Assembly: GCF_003206155.1 (NCBI RefSeq)
Contig: NZ_PZJV01000001.1
Span: 1,678,937 to 1,742,936 of the forward strand
DNA: 64,000 nt
DNA from: Salinicola halophilus
GTDB lineage: Bacteria; Pseudomonadota; Gammaproteobacteria; Pseudomonadales; Halomonadaceae
Direction: 5' to 3'
Position 1 is the first letter of the stretch. Each line of letters begins with the position of its first letter. This document shows, piece after piece, positions 1 through 8,480 of the stretch. The notes below the pieces were generated by a model. The model saw only the letters and a program-made list of their open reading frames with translations, was not told the DNA's origin and searched no databases. A program made the translations under genes and the position numbers.

Positions 1-1137
1 GAGCGGATCACCCGCGAAACGCAGCTCCATCTCGACCGCTGCCTGACCTGTCGCAGCTGCGAGACCACCTGCCCTTCCGGCGTCGAGTACCACAAGCTGC
101 TCGACATCGGCCGTGCCGAGGTGGAGCGCCGCGTCGGCCGCGCCCCGCGCGACCGCGCGCTACGCTTCGGGCTGCGTACCGCACTCGCCGAGCCACGCCG
201 CTTCCAGGCGCTGCTGGCGCTGGGCCAGACCTTCCGCCCGCTGGCCCCCGTGGACATTCGCGACAAGATTCCCGCCCGACGCAGCCACGCGCATCGCCGC
301 CCCGCGCCGGATCGTCATCCGCGCCAGATGCTGATTCTCGAAGGGTGCGTCCAGCCGGGGCTCGCCCCCAACACCAACGATGCCACGGCGCGCGTCCTCG
401 ATCGTCTGGGAATCGGCGTGCGCGGCGTCGAAGAAGCCGGCTGCTGCGGCGCGCTCGATTTCCACCTCAACGCCCAGCAAGCCGGCCGGGCGCGGATGCG
501 CGCCAACATCGACGCCTGGTGGCCGTGGATCGAGGGCAACGGCGAGGCCGGCGCCACCGGCGATGGAGTCGAGGCGATCATCCAGACCGCCAGCGGCTGC
601 GGCGCTTTCGTCAAGGAGTACGGCGAGATGCTCGCCGACGACCCCGAGTACGCCAGGAAGGCCAGGCGGGTGAGCGCGCTCGCCAAGGATCTGGTCGAGG
701 TGCTGCGCGAGGAGGATCTCGAGACGCTGACCGACAGCTCGGACCGGCCCGGCTCGCGGCTGGCGTTCCACTGCCCCTGCACCCTGCAGCACGCCCAGAA
801 ACTCGGCGGCGCGGTGGAGAAAGTGCTCACGCGGCTGGGGTTCGATCTGGCCCCGGTGGCGGACGCCCATCTCTGCTGCGGCTCCGCCGGCACCTACTCG
901 GTCACCCAGCCGACGCTTGCCAACCGCCTGCGCGATAACAAGATGGACGCGCTCGAAGCCCACGGGCCGGAGACCATCGTCACCGCCAATATCGGCTGCC
1001 AGACCCATCTGAATGGCGCCCACCGTACGCCGGTTCGCCACTGGATCGAGCTGGTCGACGAAGCGTTGACACCCCGTGAGCCGCTACACTCGCAGACACC
1101 CCAAACCGGGACCAAGAACGCCGCCGCCTCGGCGTGA
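1..1137 (+). CDS. glcF: Glycolate oxidase iron-sulfur subunit (5' end outside window)
   Basis: GlcF is the electron-transfer subunit of the membrane-associated GlcDEF complex that oxidises glycolate to glyoxylate. The reading frame is open from base 1, so the N-terminus and first iron-sulfur motif lie upstream. Visible are a ferredoxin-type motif CLTCRSCETTCP (bases 40-75) and two C-terminal cysteine-rich CCG domains of the heterodisulfide-reductase type (GCCGAL near 440-460, LCCGSAG near 873-890, with HCPC and GCQTHL). The gene stops at TGA 1135-1137. glcG follows 43 bases later, the usual glcDEFG order, so glcD and glcE are probably just outside the window. The family assignment is firm; the subunit role comes from the family and the neighbour. 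Confidence 0.93.
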   Translation, partial: ERITRETQLHLDRCLTCRSCETTCPSGVEYHKLLDIGRAEVERRVGRAPRDRALRFGLRTALAEPRRFQALLALGQTFRPLAPVDIRDKIPARRSHAHRRPAPDRHPRQMLILEGCVQPGLAPNTNDATARVLDRLGIGVRGVEEAGCCGALDFHLNAQQAGRARMRANIDAWWPWIEGNGEAGATGDGVEAIIQTASGCGAFVKEYGEMLADDPEYARKARRVSALAKDLVEVLREEDLETLTDSSDRPGSRLAFHCPCTLQHAQKLGGAVEKVLTRLGFDLAPVADAHLCCGSAGTYSVTQPTLANRLRDNKMDALEAHGPETIVTANIGCQTHLNGAHRTPVRHWIELVDEALTPREPLHSQTPQTGTKNAAASA

Positions 1138-1180
1138 GCACGACACCCCGATCCCTCCACACGCAGCCAAGAGAGTTTCC

Positions 1181-1582
1181 ATGCAGACCAAAGCCACACT
1201 CGAACTCACCGACGTCAACGCGATTCTCGATGCGGCCCAGGCCGAAGCCCAAGCCCAGGGCTGGGCGGTGACCATCGCCGTCGCCGACGACGGCGGCCAT
1301 CTGCTGGCCCTGCGCCGCCTCGACGGCGCCTCGCCGAACAGCCCCAGCATCGCTACCGAGAAAGCGCGCAACGCCGCCATCGGCCGCAAGGAAACCCAGG
1401 TCTTCGAAGAGATGATCAACAGCGGCCGCACCGCCTTCGTTACCGCGCCGATGAAGGCCCTGCTCGCCGGCGGCGTGCCGGTGATTCACGACGGCCAGGT
1501 CATCGCCAGCGTTGGCGTCTCCGGCGTCAAACCCGACCAGGACGTGCAGGTCGCCAAGGCCGGCGTCAAAGCGATCGGCTAG
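1181..1582 (+). CDS. glcG: GlcG/HbpS family heme-binding-type protein
   Basis: This 133-residue protein belongs to the GlcG/HbpS (DUF336) family. It shows the family features: an N-terminal acidic helix (ELTDVNAILDAAQAEAQ), VAVADDGGHLLALRRLDGA, and a C-terminal GVSGVKPDQDVQVAKAGV segment. In glycolate operons its role is unproven; HbpS relatives bind heme and sense redox. The ATG at 1181 is preceded by GAGAG. It lies directly after glcF, presumably as the last gene of the operon, and a stem-loop with a T run follows at 1675-1700. Confidence 0.88.
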   Translation: MQTKATLELTDVNAILDAAQAEAQAQGWAVTIAVADDGGHLLALRRLDGASPNSPSIATEKARNAAIGRKETQVFEEMINSGRTAFVTAPMKALLAGGVPVIHDGQVIASVGVSGVKPDQDVQVAKAGVKAIG

Positions 1583-1674
1583 GTCCGCTCGCCATAGTGG
1601 GAGCGGGCCCTCCTGCTGTCACGCCTGTTTCGACGGTTACGACCGCTCTCCCCACGCTCCCAGCTTCTCTCTCC

Positions 1675-1700
1675 AGCGGCCGCTCTCGGCCGCTTTTTTT
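1675..1700 (+). terminator. Rho-independent terminator after glcG
   Basis: A 7-bp stem (AGCGGCC 1675-1681 with GGCCGCT 1688-1694) encloses a 6-base loop and runs into seven T residues (1694-1700). It lies 93 bases after the glcG stop and before the nhaC promoter, so it would end the glycolate operon transcript. Confidence 0.85.
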
Positions 1701-1758
1701 CGTCTCGACGCTGACCGATCTCGACGGCCCAAACGCGCGTGCGCTCATCGAGTACCGC

Positions 1759-1789
1759 TTGAACCCGGCTATTTGTATGCTGTATACAA
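1759..1789 (+). promoter_or_regulatory. Candidate sigma70 promoter overlapped by a GntR-type palindrome
   Basis: TTGAAC (1759-1764) and TATACA (1783-1788), 18 bases apart, form a plausible -35/-10 pair about 50 bases before nhaC. The inverted repeat TTGTAT-GCTGT-ATACAA (1773-1789) covers the -10 element. Such TTGTATACAA-like palindromes are typical targets of GntR/FCD repressors, and the third gene downstream encodes one (4214-4879), which suggests autoregulation of the operon. The sequence match is direct; the pairing with the regulator is inferred. Confidence 0.55.
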
Positions 1790-1839
1790 TTTGGAGCGAC
1801 ACGACGACATAACAAGCTCAAGAACGCTCGAGGTGTGAA

Positions 1840-3246
1840 ATGACTTCACGGAACGCCCGACCACCGGGGCCCGGTGCCCTCTGTCTGATTCTCGCCAGTT
1901 TCGCCGCCATCATGTCGACGGTGCTGATCCTCAAGATTCCCGTGGCGCTGGCGCTCTTTGCCGCCTGGTTCGCCATGTTCGCGATCGGCAAGGGATTGGG
2001 GCACGCCTACGACTCGCTTCAGCAGGGTGCGCTCGATGGAATCCGCAGCGGGCTCGAGGGCGTTCTGATCATCGTGACCGTCGGTGCCCTGATCGGGGGC
2101 TGGATCGCCGGTGGCATCGTTCCCAGCGTCATCTATTACGGCGTGTCGCTGATCGACCCCGCCTGGTTCCTGCCGGCGGCGTTTCTGATCTGCGGTCTCA
2201 CCGGGTTGGTCACGGGTACGTCCTTCGGCGCGGTCGGCACCATCGGGATCGCCATGATGGGCATCGGCCACGGTTTCGAACTGCCGCTGCCGGTCGTGGC
2301 CGGCGCGGTCATCTCCGGCGCCTACGTAGGCGACAAGCTCTCGCCGCTTTCCGATACCACCGTGCTGACGGCCTCCATCTGCGAAGTGCCGCTGATCGAG
2401 CACGTGCGCTCCATGCTCTACACCGGCGTGCCCTGTGTGAGCCTGGCGACGATCGGTTTCGCCATCGCTGGCAATCACTTCTCCAGCGCCGACTACGACA
2501 TGCAGCAGGCCGATGCGGTGATGGCCCAGCTCGACACACACTTCTCGATCTCGCTCTGGCTGCTGCTGCCCATCCTCGCCACGCTGGTGCTGCTGGCCCT
2601 GCGCAAGCCGGCGCTGCCGGTCATTGCCATCGGTGCCGTACTCGGCGTCACCTGCGCCTGGGTGGTTCAGGACAGTACGCCGCTGCAGGCCGTCACTGCC
2701 CTCTATGCCGGCAATCAGGGCGACTACGGCGACGGCTACCTCGCCAGCATCCTCAACCGCGGCGGCATGGTGTCGATGCTGCCGGTGATCGCCATCGTCA
2801 TCTTCGCGCTGGGTCTCGGCGGGCTGATGGAACGCCTGGGCGTGCTGGAGACGATCGCCAACGCGCTGACGAAGATGGTTCACCGCAGCACCGGTCGACT
2901 GACGCTTGCGACCATGGCCTGCGGTTTCTTCGGCACGATCTTCGGCGGCGCGGCGTACGTGGCCATCTTCACGGCGGCGTCGATGACTCGAAACATCTAC
3001 GACCGCCTCGGCCTGCAGCGCACGGTGCTGTCACGCAACGTCGAGGCCGGCGGCACGCTCTCCACGCCGATGATTCCCTGGACCAGCGGCGCCGTCTTCA
3101 TGGCGACCACCACCGGTGTCGCCACCGCCGACTACCTGCCCTTCCTCTGGTACCACTGGCTGGTGATGGCGTTCTCGCTGCTCTATGGCTTCACCGGGTT
3201 TGCCATGTGGCAACGCCCGCAGACCGACGCCGAACCCGCTCGCTGA
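1840..3246 (+). CDS. NhaC-family Na+/H+ antiporter-like transporter
   Basis: This 468-residue polytopic inner-membrane protein has about eleven hydrophobic segments. The NhaC/ion-transporter signatures are GLTGLVTGTSFGAVGTIGIA (around residues 122-141) and GAYVGDKLSPLSDTTVL (around 162-178), which carries the conserved DKLSPLSD motif of this superfamily. Many NhaC-like proteins exchange Na+ for H+, but relatives such as MleN take up an organic acid in exchange. Being in an operon with a class IV aminotransferase-like protein and a GntR regulator, rather than alone, makes an organic or amino-acid substrate possible. The next gene starts 27 bases after the stop. Confidence 0.85.
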   Translation: MTSRNARPPGPGALCLILASFAAIMSTVLILKIPVALALFAAWFAMFAIGKGLGHAYDSLQQGALDGIRSGLEGVLIIVTVGALIGGWIAGGIVPSVIYYGVSLIDPAWFLPAAFLICGLTGLVTGTSFGAVGTIGIAMMGIGHGFELPLPVVAGAVISGAYVGDKLSPLSDTTVLTASICEVPLIEHVRSMLYTGVPCVSLATIGFAIAGNHFSSADYDMQQADAVMAQLDTHFSISLWLLLPILATLVLLALRKPALPVIAIGAVLGVTCAWVVQDSTPLQAVTALYAGNQGDYGDGYLASILNRGGMVSMLPVIAIVIFALGLGGLMERLGVLETIANALTKMVHRSTGRLTLATMACGFFGTIFGGAAYVAIFTAASMTRNIYDRLGLQRTVLSRNVEAGGTLSTPMIPWTSGAVFMATTTGVATADYLPFLWYHWLVMAFSLLYGFTGFAMWQRPQTDAEPAR

Positions 3247-3273
3247 TTCACCCGACTTTCTGGAGACACCCGA

Positions 3274-4185
3274 ATGACCCATACCAACGGCAGCTCGCAA
3301 TCCTACGTCGCCGACTCGCGCAACGAAGACGTCATCGTCTACGTCGACGGCGAATTCAAACCCAAGAGCCAGGCGACGGTGTCGATCTTCGACAGCGGTT
3401 TCGTGCTGGGTGACGGCGTGTGGGAAGGCATTCGCCTGGTGAACGGCAAGCTGGTCGCACTCGATCAGCACATGAAGCGCCTCTATCAGGGGGCGGCCTC
3501 GATTTCGCTGGATATCGGTGTCACCCGCGACGAGCTGGTAGGCCTGATCCAGGAGACGCTGGCCAAGAACGACATGACCGACGGCGTGCACATTCGCCTG
3601 ATGGTCAGCCGCGGCCTCAAGACCACGCCCAATCAGGACCCGCGATTCCTGCTCGGCAAGGCGACCATCGTCATCGTTGCCGAGCACAAGGTGATCGACA
3701 AGGCGGCCAAGGCGAAAGGCCTTGCGCTGTTCACCTCGACCTTCCGCTGCAGTTCGCCGGACGTGTTCGATCTCAGGCTCAACTCCCACAGCCGGCTCAA
3801 CTTCATTCAGGCCCTGATCCAGGCGATCAACGCCGGGGCCAACGAGGCGCTGATGCTCGACCCCCACGGCTTCGTCGCCAGCTGCAACTCCACCAATTTC
3901 TTCATCGTCCGCGATGGGGAGCTGTGGACCTCCACCGGTCGCTACAACTTCAACGGCATCACGCACAAGACGGTCATGCGCCTGGCCCGCGACAACGGCA
4001 TCGTCGTGCGCGAGACCGACTTCACCCTGGCAGAGACCTATACCGCCGATGAGGCTTTCGTGACCGGCACGCTTGGCGGTCTGACACCGGTCTATCAGAT
4101 CGACGGGCATGCTATCGTGAACCCTCAGAGCGAAAGCCTGACGGCGCGTCTGGCGGCGCTCTACGACGCCTACCTGCACGCCTGA
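3274..4185 (+). CDS. Class IV aminotransferase-like protein lacking the expected PLP lysine
   Basis: This 303-residue protein has the fold-type IV (BCAT / D-amino-acid transaminase / PabC) layout: DSGFVLGDGVWEGIR (residues 40-54), the phosphate-cup arginine in HMKRLY (R69), and C-terminal GTLGGLTP (265-272). Aligned by hand on the RL pair with PabC (IKHLNRL) and D-amino-acid transaminase (DIKSLNL), the catalytic Schiff-base lysine falls on N170 in RLNSHSRLN. The glutamate that contacts the pyridine nitrogen (VTE in those enzymes) falls on S203 in FVASCNSTNFF. The fold is clear, but classical transaminase chemistry is doubtful. The ATG at 3274 has TGGAGA before it. It sits between nhaC and the GntR gene in one operon. 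Confidence 0.8.
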   Translation: MTHTNGSSQSYVADSRNEDVIVYVDGEFKPKSQATVSIFDSGFVLGDGVWEGIRLVNGKLVALDQHMKRLYQGAASISLDIGVTRDELVGLIQETLAKNDMTDGVHIRLMVSRGLKTTPNQDPRFLLGKATIVIVAEHKVIDKAAKAKGLALFTSTFRCSSPDVFDLRLNSHSRLNFIQALIQAINAGANEALMLDPHGFVASCNSTNFFIVRDGELWTSTGRYNFNGITHKTVMRLARDNGIVVRETDFTLAETYTADEAFVTGTLGGLTPVYQIDGHAIVNPQSESLTARLAALYDAYLHA

Positions 4186-4213
4186 GGACCTCCATTCCCA
4201 CTGCTGGAACCGA

Positions 4214-4879
4214 ATGTTCACGACCGACATCGAGCAGATACCCGGGCGACGCACGCTCTGGGAACAGACCGCCCAGCGCCTGCAGACGCTGATCGCCAAC
4301 GGCACGATCGCGCCGGGGACACGACTGACCGAGAACGCGCTCGCCGAGCAGCTCGGGGTCAGTCGCGCCCCCCTGCGCGAGGCGATTCGGCATCTGATGA
4401 ATATCGGACTGCTGATCAGCGAGCCCTACAAGGGCGTGCGGGTGCTCGAGCTGACCCGCGAAGGGCTGCATCAACTCTACGAGTACCGCACCGGGATCGA
4501 GCAGATGGCGTTCCGAAGCCTCTGGCCCAAACGCAGCAGCGATAGTTTCGCGGATCTCGACCGCCGCCACGCCCGGCTGCTCGAGGCCATCGACAGCGGC
4601 GACAGCGCGCTTGCCATCGACCGTGAGCTGGAGCTGCATCAGTGGTGCTACGAACTCAGCGGCAACGCCCTGCTGATCGACGCCTGGGGACGGGTCAAGC
4701 CGCACCTGCGCTGCTATTTCGTCCTGCATCAGCGGGCACACAACCGATCCGGCCCGGCACGCCAGTCCCACGACCGCTACCTGGAGCACGCCAAGGGGGA
4801 GTCCCTGCCGGCGGCGCTCGACTTCATCGAAGCGCACATGAAGCAGGGGTTCGATCAGGTCATCGCCCACGTCGGCTGA
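4214..4879 (+). CDS. GntR-family (FCD) transcriptional regulator
   Basis: This 221-residue regulator has an N-terminal winged helix (residues about 15-75, including LAEQLGVSRAPLREAIRHL) and a C-terminal all-helical FCD ligand-binding domain. FCD members usually repress catabolic or transport genes and release DNA when an organic acid or amino acid binds, often through a metal held by Asp and His residues such as those in ELELHQWCYEL. It is the last gene of the nhaC operon, and the palindrome at 1773-1789 is its most likely target. Confidence 0.9.
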   Translation: MFTTDIEQIPGRRTLWEQTAQRLQTLIANGTIAPGTRLTENALAEQLGVSRAPLREAIRHLMNIGLLISEPYKGVRVLELTREGLHQLYEYRTGIEQMAFRSLWPKRSSDSFADLDRRHARLLEAIDSGDSALAIDRELELHQWCYELSGNALLIDAWGRVKPHLRCYFVLHQRAHNRSGPARQSHDRYLEHAKGESLPAALDFIEAHMKQGFDQVIAHVG

Positions 4880-4913
4880 CGCGGCACAGAGGTCGGCACC
4901 GCAGGCCCGCGCC

Positions 4914-6086
4914 TCAGCGCTTCTTGCGGCCCTGCGGTGAACGGCCGGCACTCTTGCCGCTTCGGCGGGTATCGGGCTTGCCCGATTTCGATGACGCGGC
5001 CTTGGGCTGGCTCGGCCCGCCGTTGCCGGACTTCGCGGCGTGTCGCCCAGCCGACTTGCCCTTGGCGCCAGGCTTGCCTTGGGTCGCGTTCGGATTGCCT
5101 TGGCCGCCGGGTTTTCCGTTCGCCGCCGGCTTGCCCTTGGCGCCAGGCTTGTCCTTCGTTGCCGATTTGGCCGACCCCGGCGCCCCCGATTTGGCAGCGT
5201 GCCGCCCGGCCGGGCCACCCTTGCCGCCCCCTCGAGGCGGTTTGTGCTTCGCCCCGCCGGCGGGTTTGGCGCCGGCCGCGCTCTTGCCCGACGCCTGACC
5301 GGCACGCTTCGCGGCCGCTTTCGAGGCCGACTGGGTGCGGGGCGACTGCCCCTTGTCGGCTACCTTCTCGGACTGCCGGGTCAGCGCGAGGATGCCGTCG
5401 ATCTCTTTCTCGGTGAGGTCCCGCCAGTCCCCGAGCGCCAGTCCCTTGAGCGAGACGTTCATGATGCGGGTACGCACGAGCTGCGTGACCTCGAAGCCGA
5501 AGTACTCGCACATGCGGCGAATCTGACGATTGAGCCCCTGCACCAGCGTGATGGTGAAGACGAAGCTCGACACTTTCTCCACCCGGCAGCGCTTGGTCAC
5601 CTGACCGAGGATCGGCACGCCGTTCTGCATGCCCTCGATGAAGGCGTCGGTGATCGGCTTGTTCACCGTCACCCGATACTCCTTCTCGTGGTTGTTGTCG
5701 GCGCGCAGGATCTTGTTGACCAGATCGCCGTTGCTGGTGAGAAAGATCAGCCCCTCGGACTCCTTGTCCAGCCGTCCGATGGGAAAGATACGCGCGCCGT
5801 GACCGACGAAATCGACGATGTTGTCCTTTTCGCTCGACTCCGTGGTGCTGACGATGCCCACCGGCTTGTTGAGCGCAATGAGCACGAAGTCGTCTTCCGC
5901 CGTCGGCTCGATCTCCTGGCCGTTGACCCTGACCCGATCCCCCGGCCCGACCTGATCGCCGGTCGTCGCCCGACGCCCGTTGATCCAGACGTTGCCCTGC
6001 TCGACGAACCGGTCCGCCTCGCGCCGGGAGCACATGCCGCTTTCGCTGATGTACTTGTTGATGCGGGTGGATGTGCGTAGCGACAT
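4914..6086 (-). CDS. rluF: 23S rRNA pseudouridine synthase, RluF type, with long basic tail
   Basis: RluF modifies U2604 of 23S rRNA in E. coli. The protein has an N-terminal S4 RNA-binding domain ([19 protein letters not shown]) and the RsuA/RluB/E/F catalytic core with the aspartate motif [13 protein letters not shown] and the late motif [17 protein letters not shown]. The start at 6086 gives [13 protein letters not shown], the usual N-terminus; longer frames add unrelated residues. After the core (about residue 255) comes a 130-residue, low-complexity Lys/Gly/Ala/Pro tail, probably disordered and RNA-binding. It is convergent with the GntR gene. Confidence 0.9.
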   Translation of the reverse strand: MSLRTSTRINKYISESGMCSRREADRFVEQGNVWINGRRATTGDQVGPGDRVRVNGQEIEPTAEDDFVLIALNKPVGIVSTTESSEKDNIVDFVGHGARIFPIGRLDKESEGLIFLTSNGDLVNKILRADNNHEKEYRVTVNKPITDAFIEGMQNGVPILGQVTKRCRVEKVSSFVFTITLVQGLNRQIRRMCEYFGFEVTQLVRTRIMNVSLKGLALGDWRDLTEKEIDGILALTRQSEKVADKGQSPRTQSASKAAAKRAGQASGKSAAGAKPAGGAKHKPPRGGGKGGPAGRHAAKSGAPGSAKSATKDKPGAKGKPAANGKPGGQGNPNATQGKPGAKGKSAGRHAAKSGNGGPSQPKAASSKSGKPDTRRSGKSAGRSPQGRKKR

Positions 6087-6354
6087 AAAACACCGTGCGG
6101 CTGGATGAAGTGACTGAGTGAAACGGAACGGGTTCCGACCTCTGACCTGCCGAGACCGGCCAGGCCAACCGGGACGAAGCCCGCCTCCGACGCCCGAGTA
6201 TATCGAGGCTTGCCACCGAAGCAGAACCGACCGGCGAAAACGGCGTGACGAATGGCCGTCGCTCGATAGCGCTTGCACGCCTGCGCCTCCTCTCTTATCC
6301 CCGAGTTGGGCCGCTTCCTCGCGCTATCGGCCCGCCACTGTTGGACCTCAGGCC

Positions 6355-6416
6355 GAGAAACGACACCCCGGTCGCGAAGCCATGCCTCGGTCGAGAAACG
6401 ACACCCCGGTCGCGAA
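6355..6416. repeat. Two direct 24-bp repeats, 38-bp period
   Basis: GAGAAACGACACCCCGGTCG followed by CGAA occurs identically at 6355-6378 and 6393-6416, separated by 14 bases. The flanks are partly similar to the spacer, suggesting a decayed longer array. The function is unknown; it is not coding in a convincing frame. Confidence 0.75.
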
Positions 6417-6493
6417 ACAGGCACCGGCTCGCGGATGACGTATCCGACGACGACGTCGGTGTCGGGGCGCCGAACCGACTTTCCGCGGGAAAA

Positions 6494-6510
6494 GTTCTAC
6501 CTGAAAGAAT
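6494..6510. promoter_or_regulatory. Candidate IclR operator upstream of the TTT binding protein
   Basis: The 15-mer TTCTACCTGAAAGAA (6495-6509) is an imperfect inverted repeat. It differs at one base from TTCTTCCTGAAAGAA at 8445-8459. The two sites precede the two transcription units that flank the IclR gene at 7684-8349. The match is direct; the regulator assignment is inferred. Confidence 0.55.
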
Positions 6511-6632
6511 CGAATGGCGCCTGAGAGCATTCTTTAGTCGCAACCCGTGATCAATCGATTGACCCCTCCGATGGGCGAACGTAGTTTTTTACTGCTGGAA
6601 CACGTTCTACCAAACAGAATAACGGAGACGCC

Positions 6633-7625
6633 ATGAAACGTTTGTTCCCGAAGCCTACCGCGCTGTGTCTCGCGCTCTCGATGGCGTCGCTGCCGCTCTT
6701 CGCGATGGCCGCGGGCCCGAGCGGCAAGATCGACTGTATCGCGCCCGCCAACCCCGGCGGCGGCTGGGACTTCACCTGCCGTAGCGTGGGCCAGGCACTC
6801 AGCGAAACCGGCATCATCGATGGCAGCGTGCAGACGACCAACATGCCCGGTGCCAGCGGCGGGGTCGCCTATTCGCACGTCGTGACCAAGCGCGCCGGAC
6901 AGAACAACGTCATCGTCTCCGCTTCCACCGCCACGACCACCCGCCTGGCGCAGCGCCAGTTCCCCGGCATGAACGCCGACATGGTCAACTGGGTGGGCAC
7001 CGTGGGTGCGGATTACGGCGTCATCGCGGTGCGCAAGGACTCTCCCTATCAGAGCCTCGACGAACTGCTCGATGCGATGGAAGAACGCCCGGGCAGCGTG
7101 AGCTTCGCCGGCGGTAGCGCCAGCGGCGGCTGGGATCACCTCAAGGTGCTGATGATGGCGCGAGCCGACGGCATCCAACCGCTCAACAAGGTGAAATACC
7201 TACCGTTCGATGGCGGTGGCGAGGCGATGACCCAGGTCGTCGGCGGCCATATCGATGCGTTCTCCGGGGATGCTTCCGAGACGCTCGGTTTCGTGGCCTC
7301 CGGTGATCTACGCGTGCTTGCCGTACTGGCGGACGAGCATCTGCCCGGGGCGCTCAGCGACGTGCCCACCGCCAAGGAGCAGGGTGTCGATGTCGAAGGG
7401 ATCAACTGGCGCGGCTTCTACATTCCGGCCGAAGTTGCCGAAGCGGACGTGGCATGGTGGGAAAATGCGCTGCAGGATCTCTACGACAGCGAAGAGTGGA
7501 AGAAAGTCATGGCGCAGAACGGCCTGATTCCTTTCGATCGTCGCGGCGAGGCCTTCGACGACTACGTCCACCAGCAGATCCAGGATATCGAAGAGATCTC
7601 CCAGGAGGTCGGCCTGATCCAGTAA
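6633..7625 (+). CDS. Tripartite tricarboxylate transporter (TctC/Bug) substrate-binding protein
   Basis: This 330-residue periplasmic receptor has a signal peptide ending near FAMAAGPSG. The Bug/TctC family features are present: the start of the mature protein IDCIAPANPGGGWDFTCR (the PGGGWD ligand loop), MPGASGGVAYSHV, and the domain-2 element SFAGGSASGGWDHLKV. TctC proteins bind carboxylates and deliver them to TctA/TctB membrane partners. None is adjacent here, so it is an orphan receptor that may use a TctAB pair elsewhere. The linked IclR gene, CoA-transferase and lyase suggest the ligand is a di- or tricarboxylate that is then activated with CoA. Confidence 0.9.
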   Translation: MKRLFPKPTALCLALSMASLPLFAMAAGPSGKIDCIAPANPGGGWDFTCRSVGQALSETGIIDGSVQTTNMPGASGGVAYSHVVTKRAGQNNVIVSASTATTTRLAQRQFPGMNADMVNWVGTVGADYGVIAVRKDSPYQSLDELLDAMEERPGSVSFAGGSASGGWDHLKVLMMARADGIQPLNKVKYLPFDGGGEAMTQVVGGHIDAFSGDASETLGFVASGDLRVLAVLADEHLPGALSDVPTAKEQGVDVEGINWRGFYIPAEVAEADVAWWENALQDLYDSEEWKKVMAQNGLIPFDRRGEAFDDYVHQQIQDIEEISQEVGLIQ

Positions 7626-7683
7626 GTGCGGCTCGCCCGGCGGGGCTATCGCACCGTCGGGCAGTATCGGTTCCGCCGAGGGC

Positions 7684-8349
7684 TCAGTCCGTACGCAGTC
7701 CGCGCGGCCACTGTCGTTCCAGGCGCGGCGCGTACTGAACCAGCAGCGGGGCGTGGCGATCCTTGGCCGTCGCGTTGAACCGGTCACTGGGTCCGGAGAG
7801 CGCCAGCGCGCCCATGAGCTCGCCCTCGCCATTGTAGATACCGATGGCCGCCGCCGACAGCCCCGCCTGTCGCTCGCCGCTGGAGACAGCGACCTGGCCG
7901 CGCGGCGTTTCGTAATTGAGCACACGCCCGGCGGCGCCTCGACCCAATGGCAGCCGGATGCCCTCCTCGAGATGATGCCTCACCTCGAGCCGTCCGTTCT
8001 CGCGCAGGCGGCACACCCGATGGTCACCGTCGCGCACATAGAAAGACGCCGTCTCCTCGCTGGCATCGCGCAGCGATTCGAGGATCGGCCGCACCAGATT
8101 CTCCAGCTGCGGGCCGTCTCCCGCCAGCGGGGCCAGACGCGACAGGGCCGGCCCAACGCGATAGATACCGCGCTCGTCGCGAGTGACGTAGCCGAAATGC
8201 TCGAGGGAAGCCATCAGCCGCAGGATGGTGCTCTTGTAGAACCCGGTCGCGTTGGCCAGTTCGGTCAGCGAGAACTCCCGCCGCTCCGAGGAAAACGCTT
8301 CGAGTAGGGTCAATGCTCGCTCGACGGCCTCGACGCGACGCTGAGCCAT
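7684..8349 (-). CDS. IclR-family transcriptional regulator
   Basis: This 221-residue regulator has an N-terminal winged HTH (EAVERALTLLEAF, then SLTELANATGFYKSTILRLM) and a GAF-like IclR effector domain (FYVRDGDHRVCR ... GIRLPLGRGAAGRVL ... SAAAIGIYNGEGELMGALALSGP). IclR proteins typically respond to small carboxylates. It is divergent from the CoA-transferase gene and convergent with the binding-protein gene. The shared palindromes at 6494-6510 and 8444-8460 are its probable operators. Confidence 0.92.
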   Translation of the reverse strand: MAQRRVEAVERALTLLEAFSSERREFSLTELANATGFYKSTILRLMASLEHFGYVTRDERGIYRVGPALSRLAPLAGDGPQLENLVRPILESLRDASEETASFYVRDGDHRVCRLRENGRLEVRHHLEEGIRLPLGRGAAGRVLNYETPRGQVAVSSGERQAGLSAAAIGIYNGEGELMGALALSGPSDRFNATAKDRHAPLLVQYAPRLERQWPRGLRTD

Positions 8350-8443
8350 GGGGCGCTCCTTTCTGCCTGAGGCATCTGAGGTCTAATGAAGGAAGGATGT
8401 TGCGATAGGCAAAACACTATTGCAACCGGCCGGCGGCCAATCT

Positions 8444-8460
8444 ATTCTTCCTGAAAGAAT
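8444..8460. promoter_or_regulatory. Candidate IclR operator in the iclR / CoA-transferase interval
   Basis: ATTCTT-CCTGA-AAGAAT is a perfect 6-5-6 inverted repeat 20 bases before the CoA-transferase start and 95 bases before the divergent iclR start. It shares 14 of 15 core bases with the site at 6495-6509. Its position would let one site control both divergent genes. Confidence 0.6.
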
Positions 8461-8480
8461 CAGTTTCACTAGGGGAAACC

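Larger units (their letters stand above)
6087..6632. other. Non-coding interval between rluF and the TTT binding-protein gene
   Basis: This 546-base divergent interval has no convincing gene. It contains a 24-bp direct repeat (6355-6416) and, near its right end, a palindrome (6494-6510) that matches one 1.95 kb downstream. The last 120 bases are relatively AT-rich and probably carry the promoter of the binding-protein gene. Confidence 0.6.
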
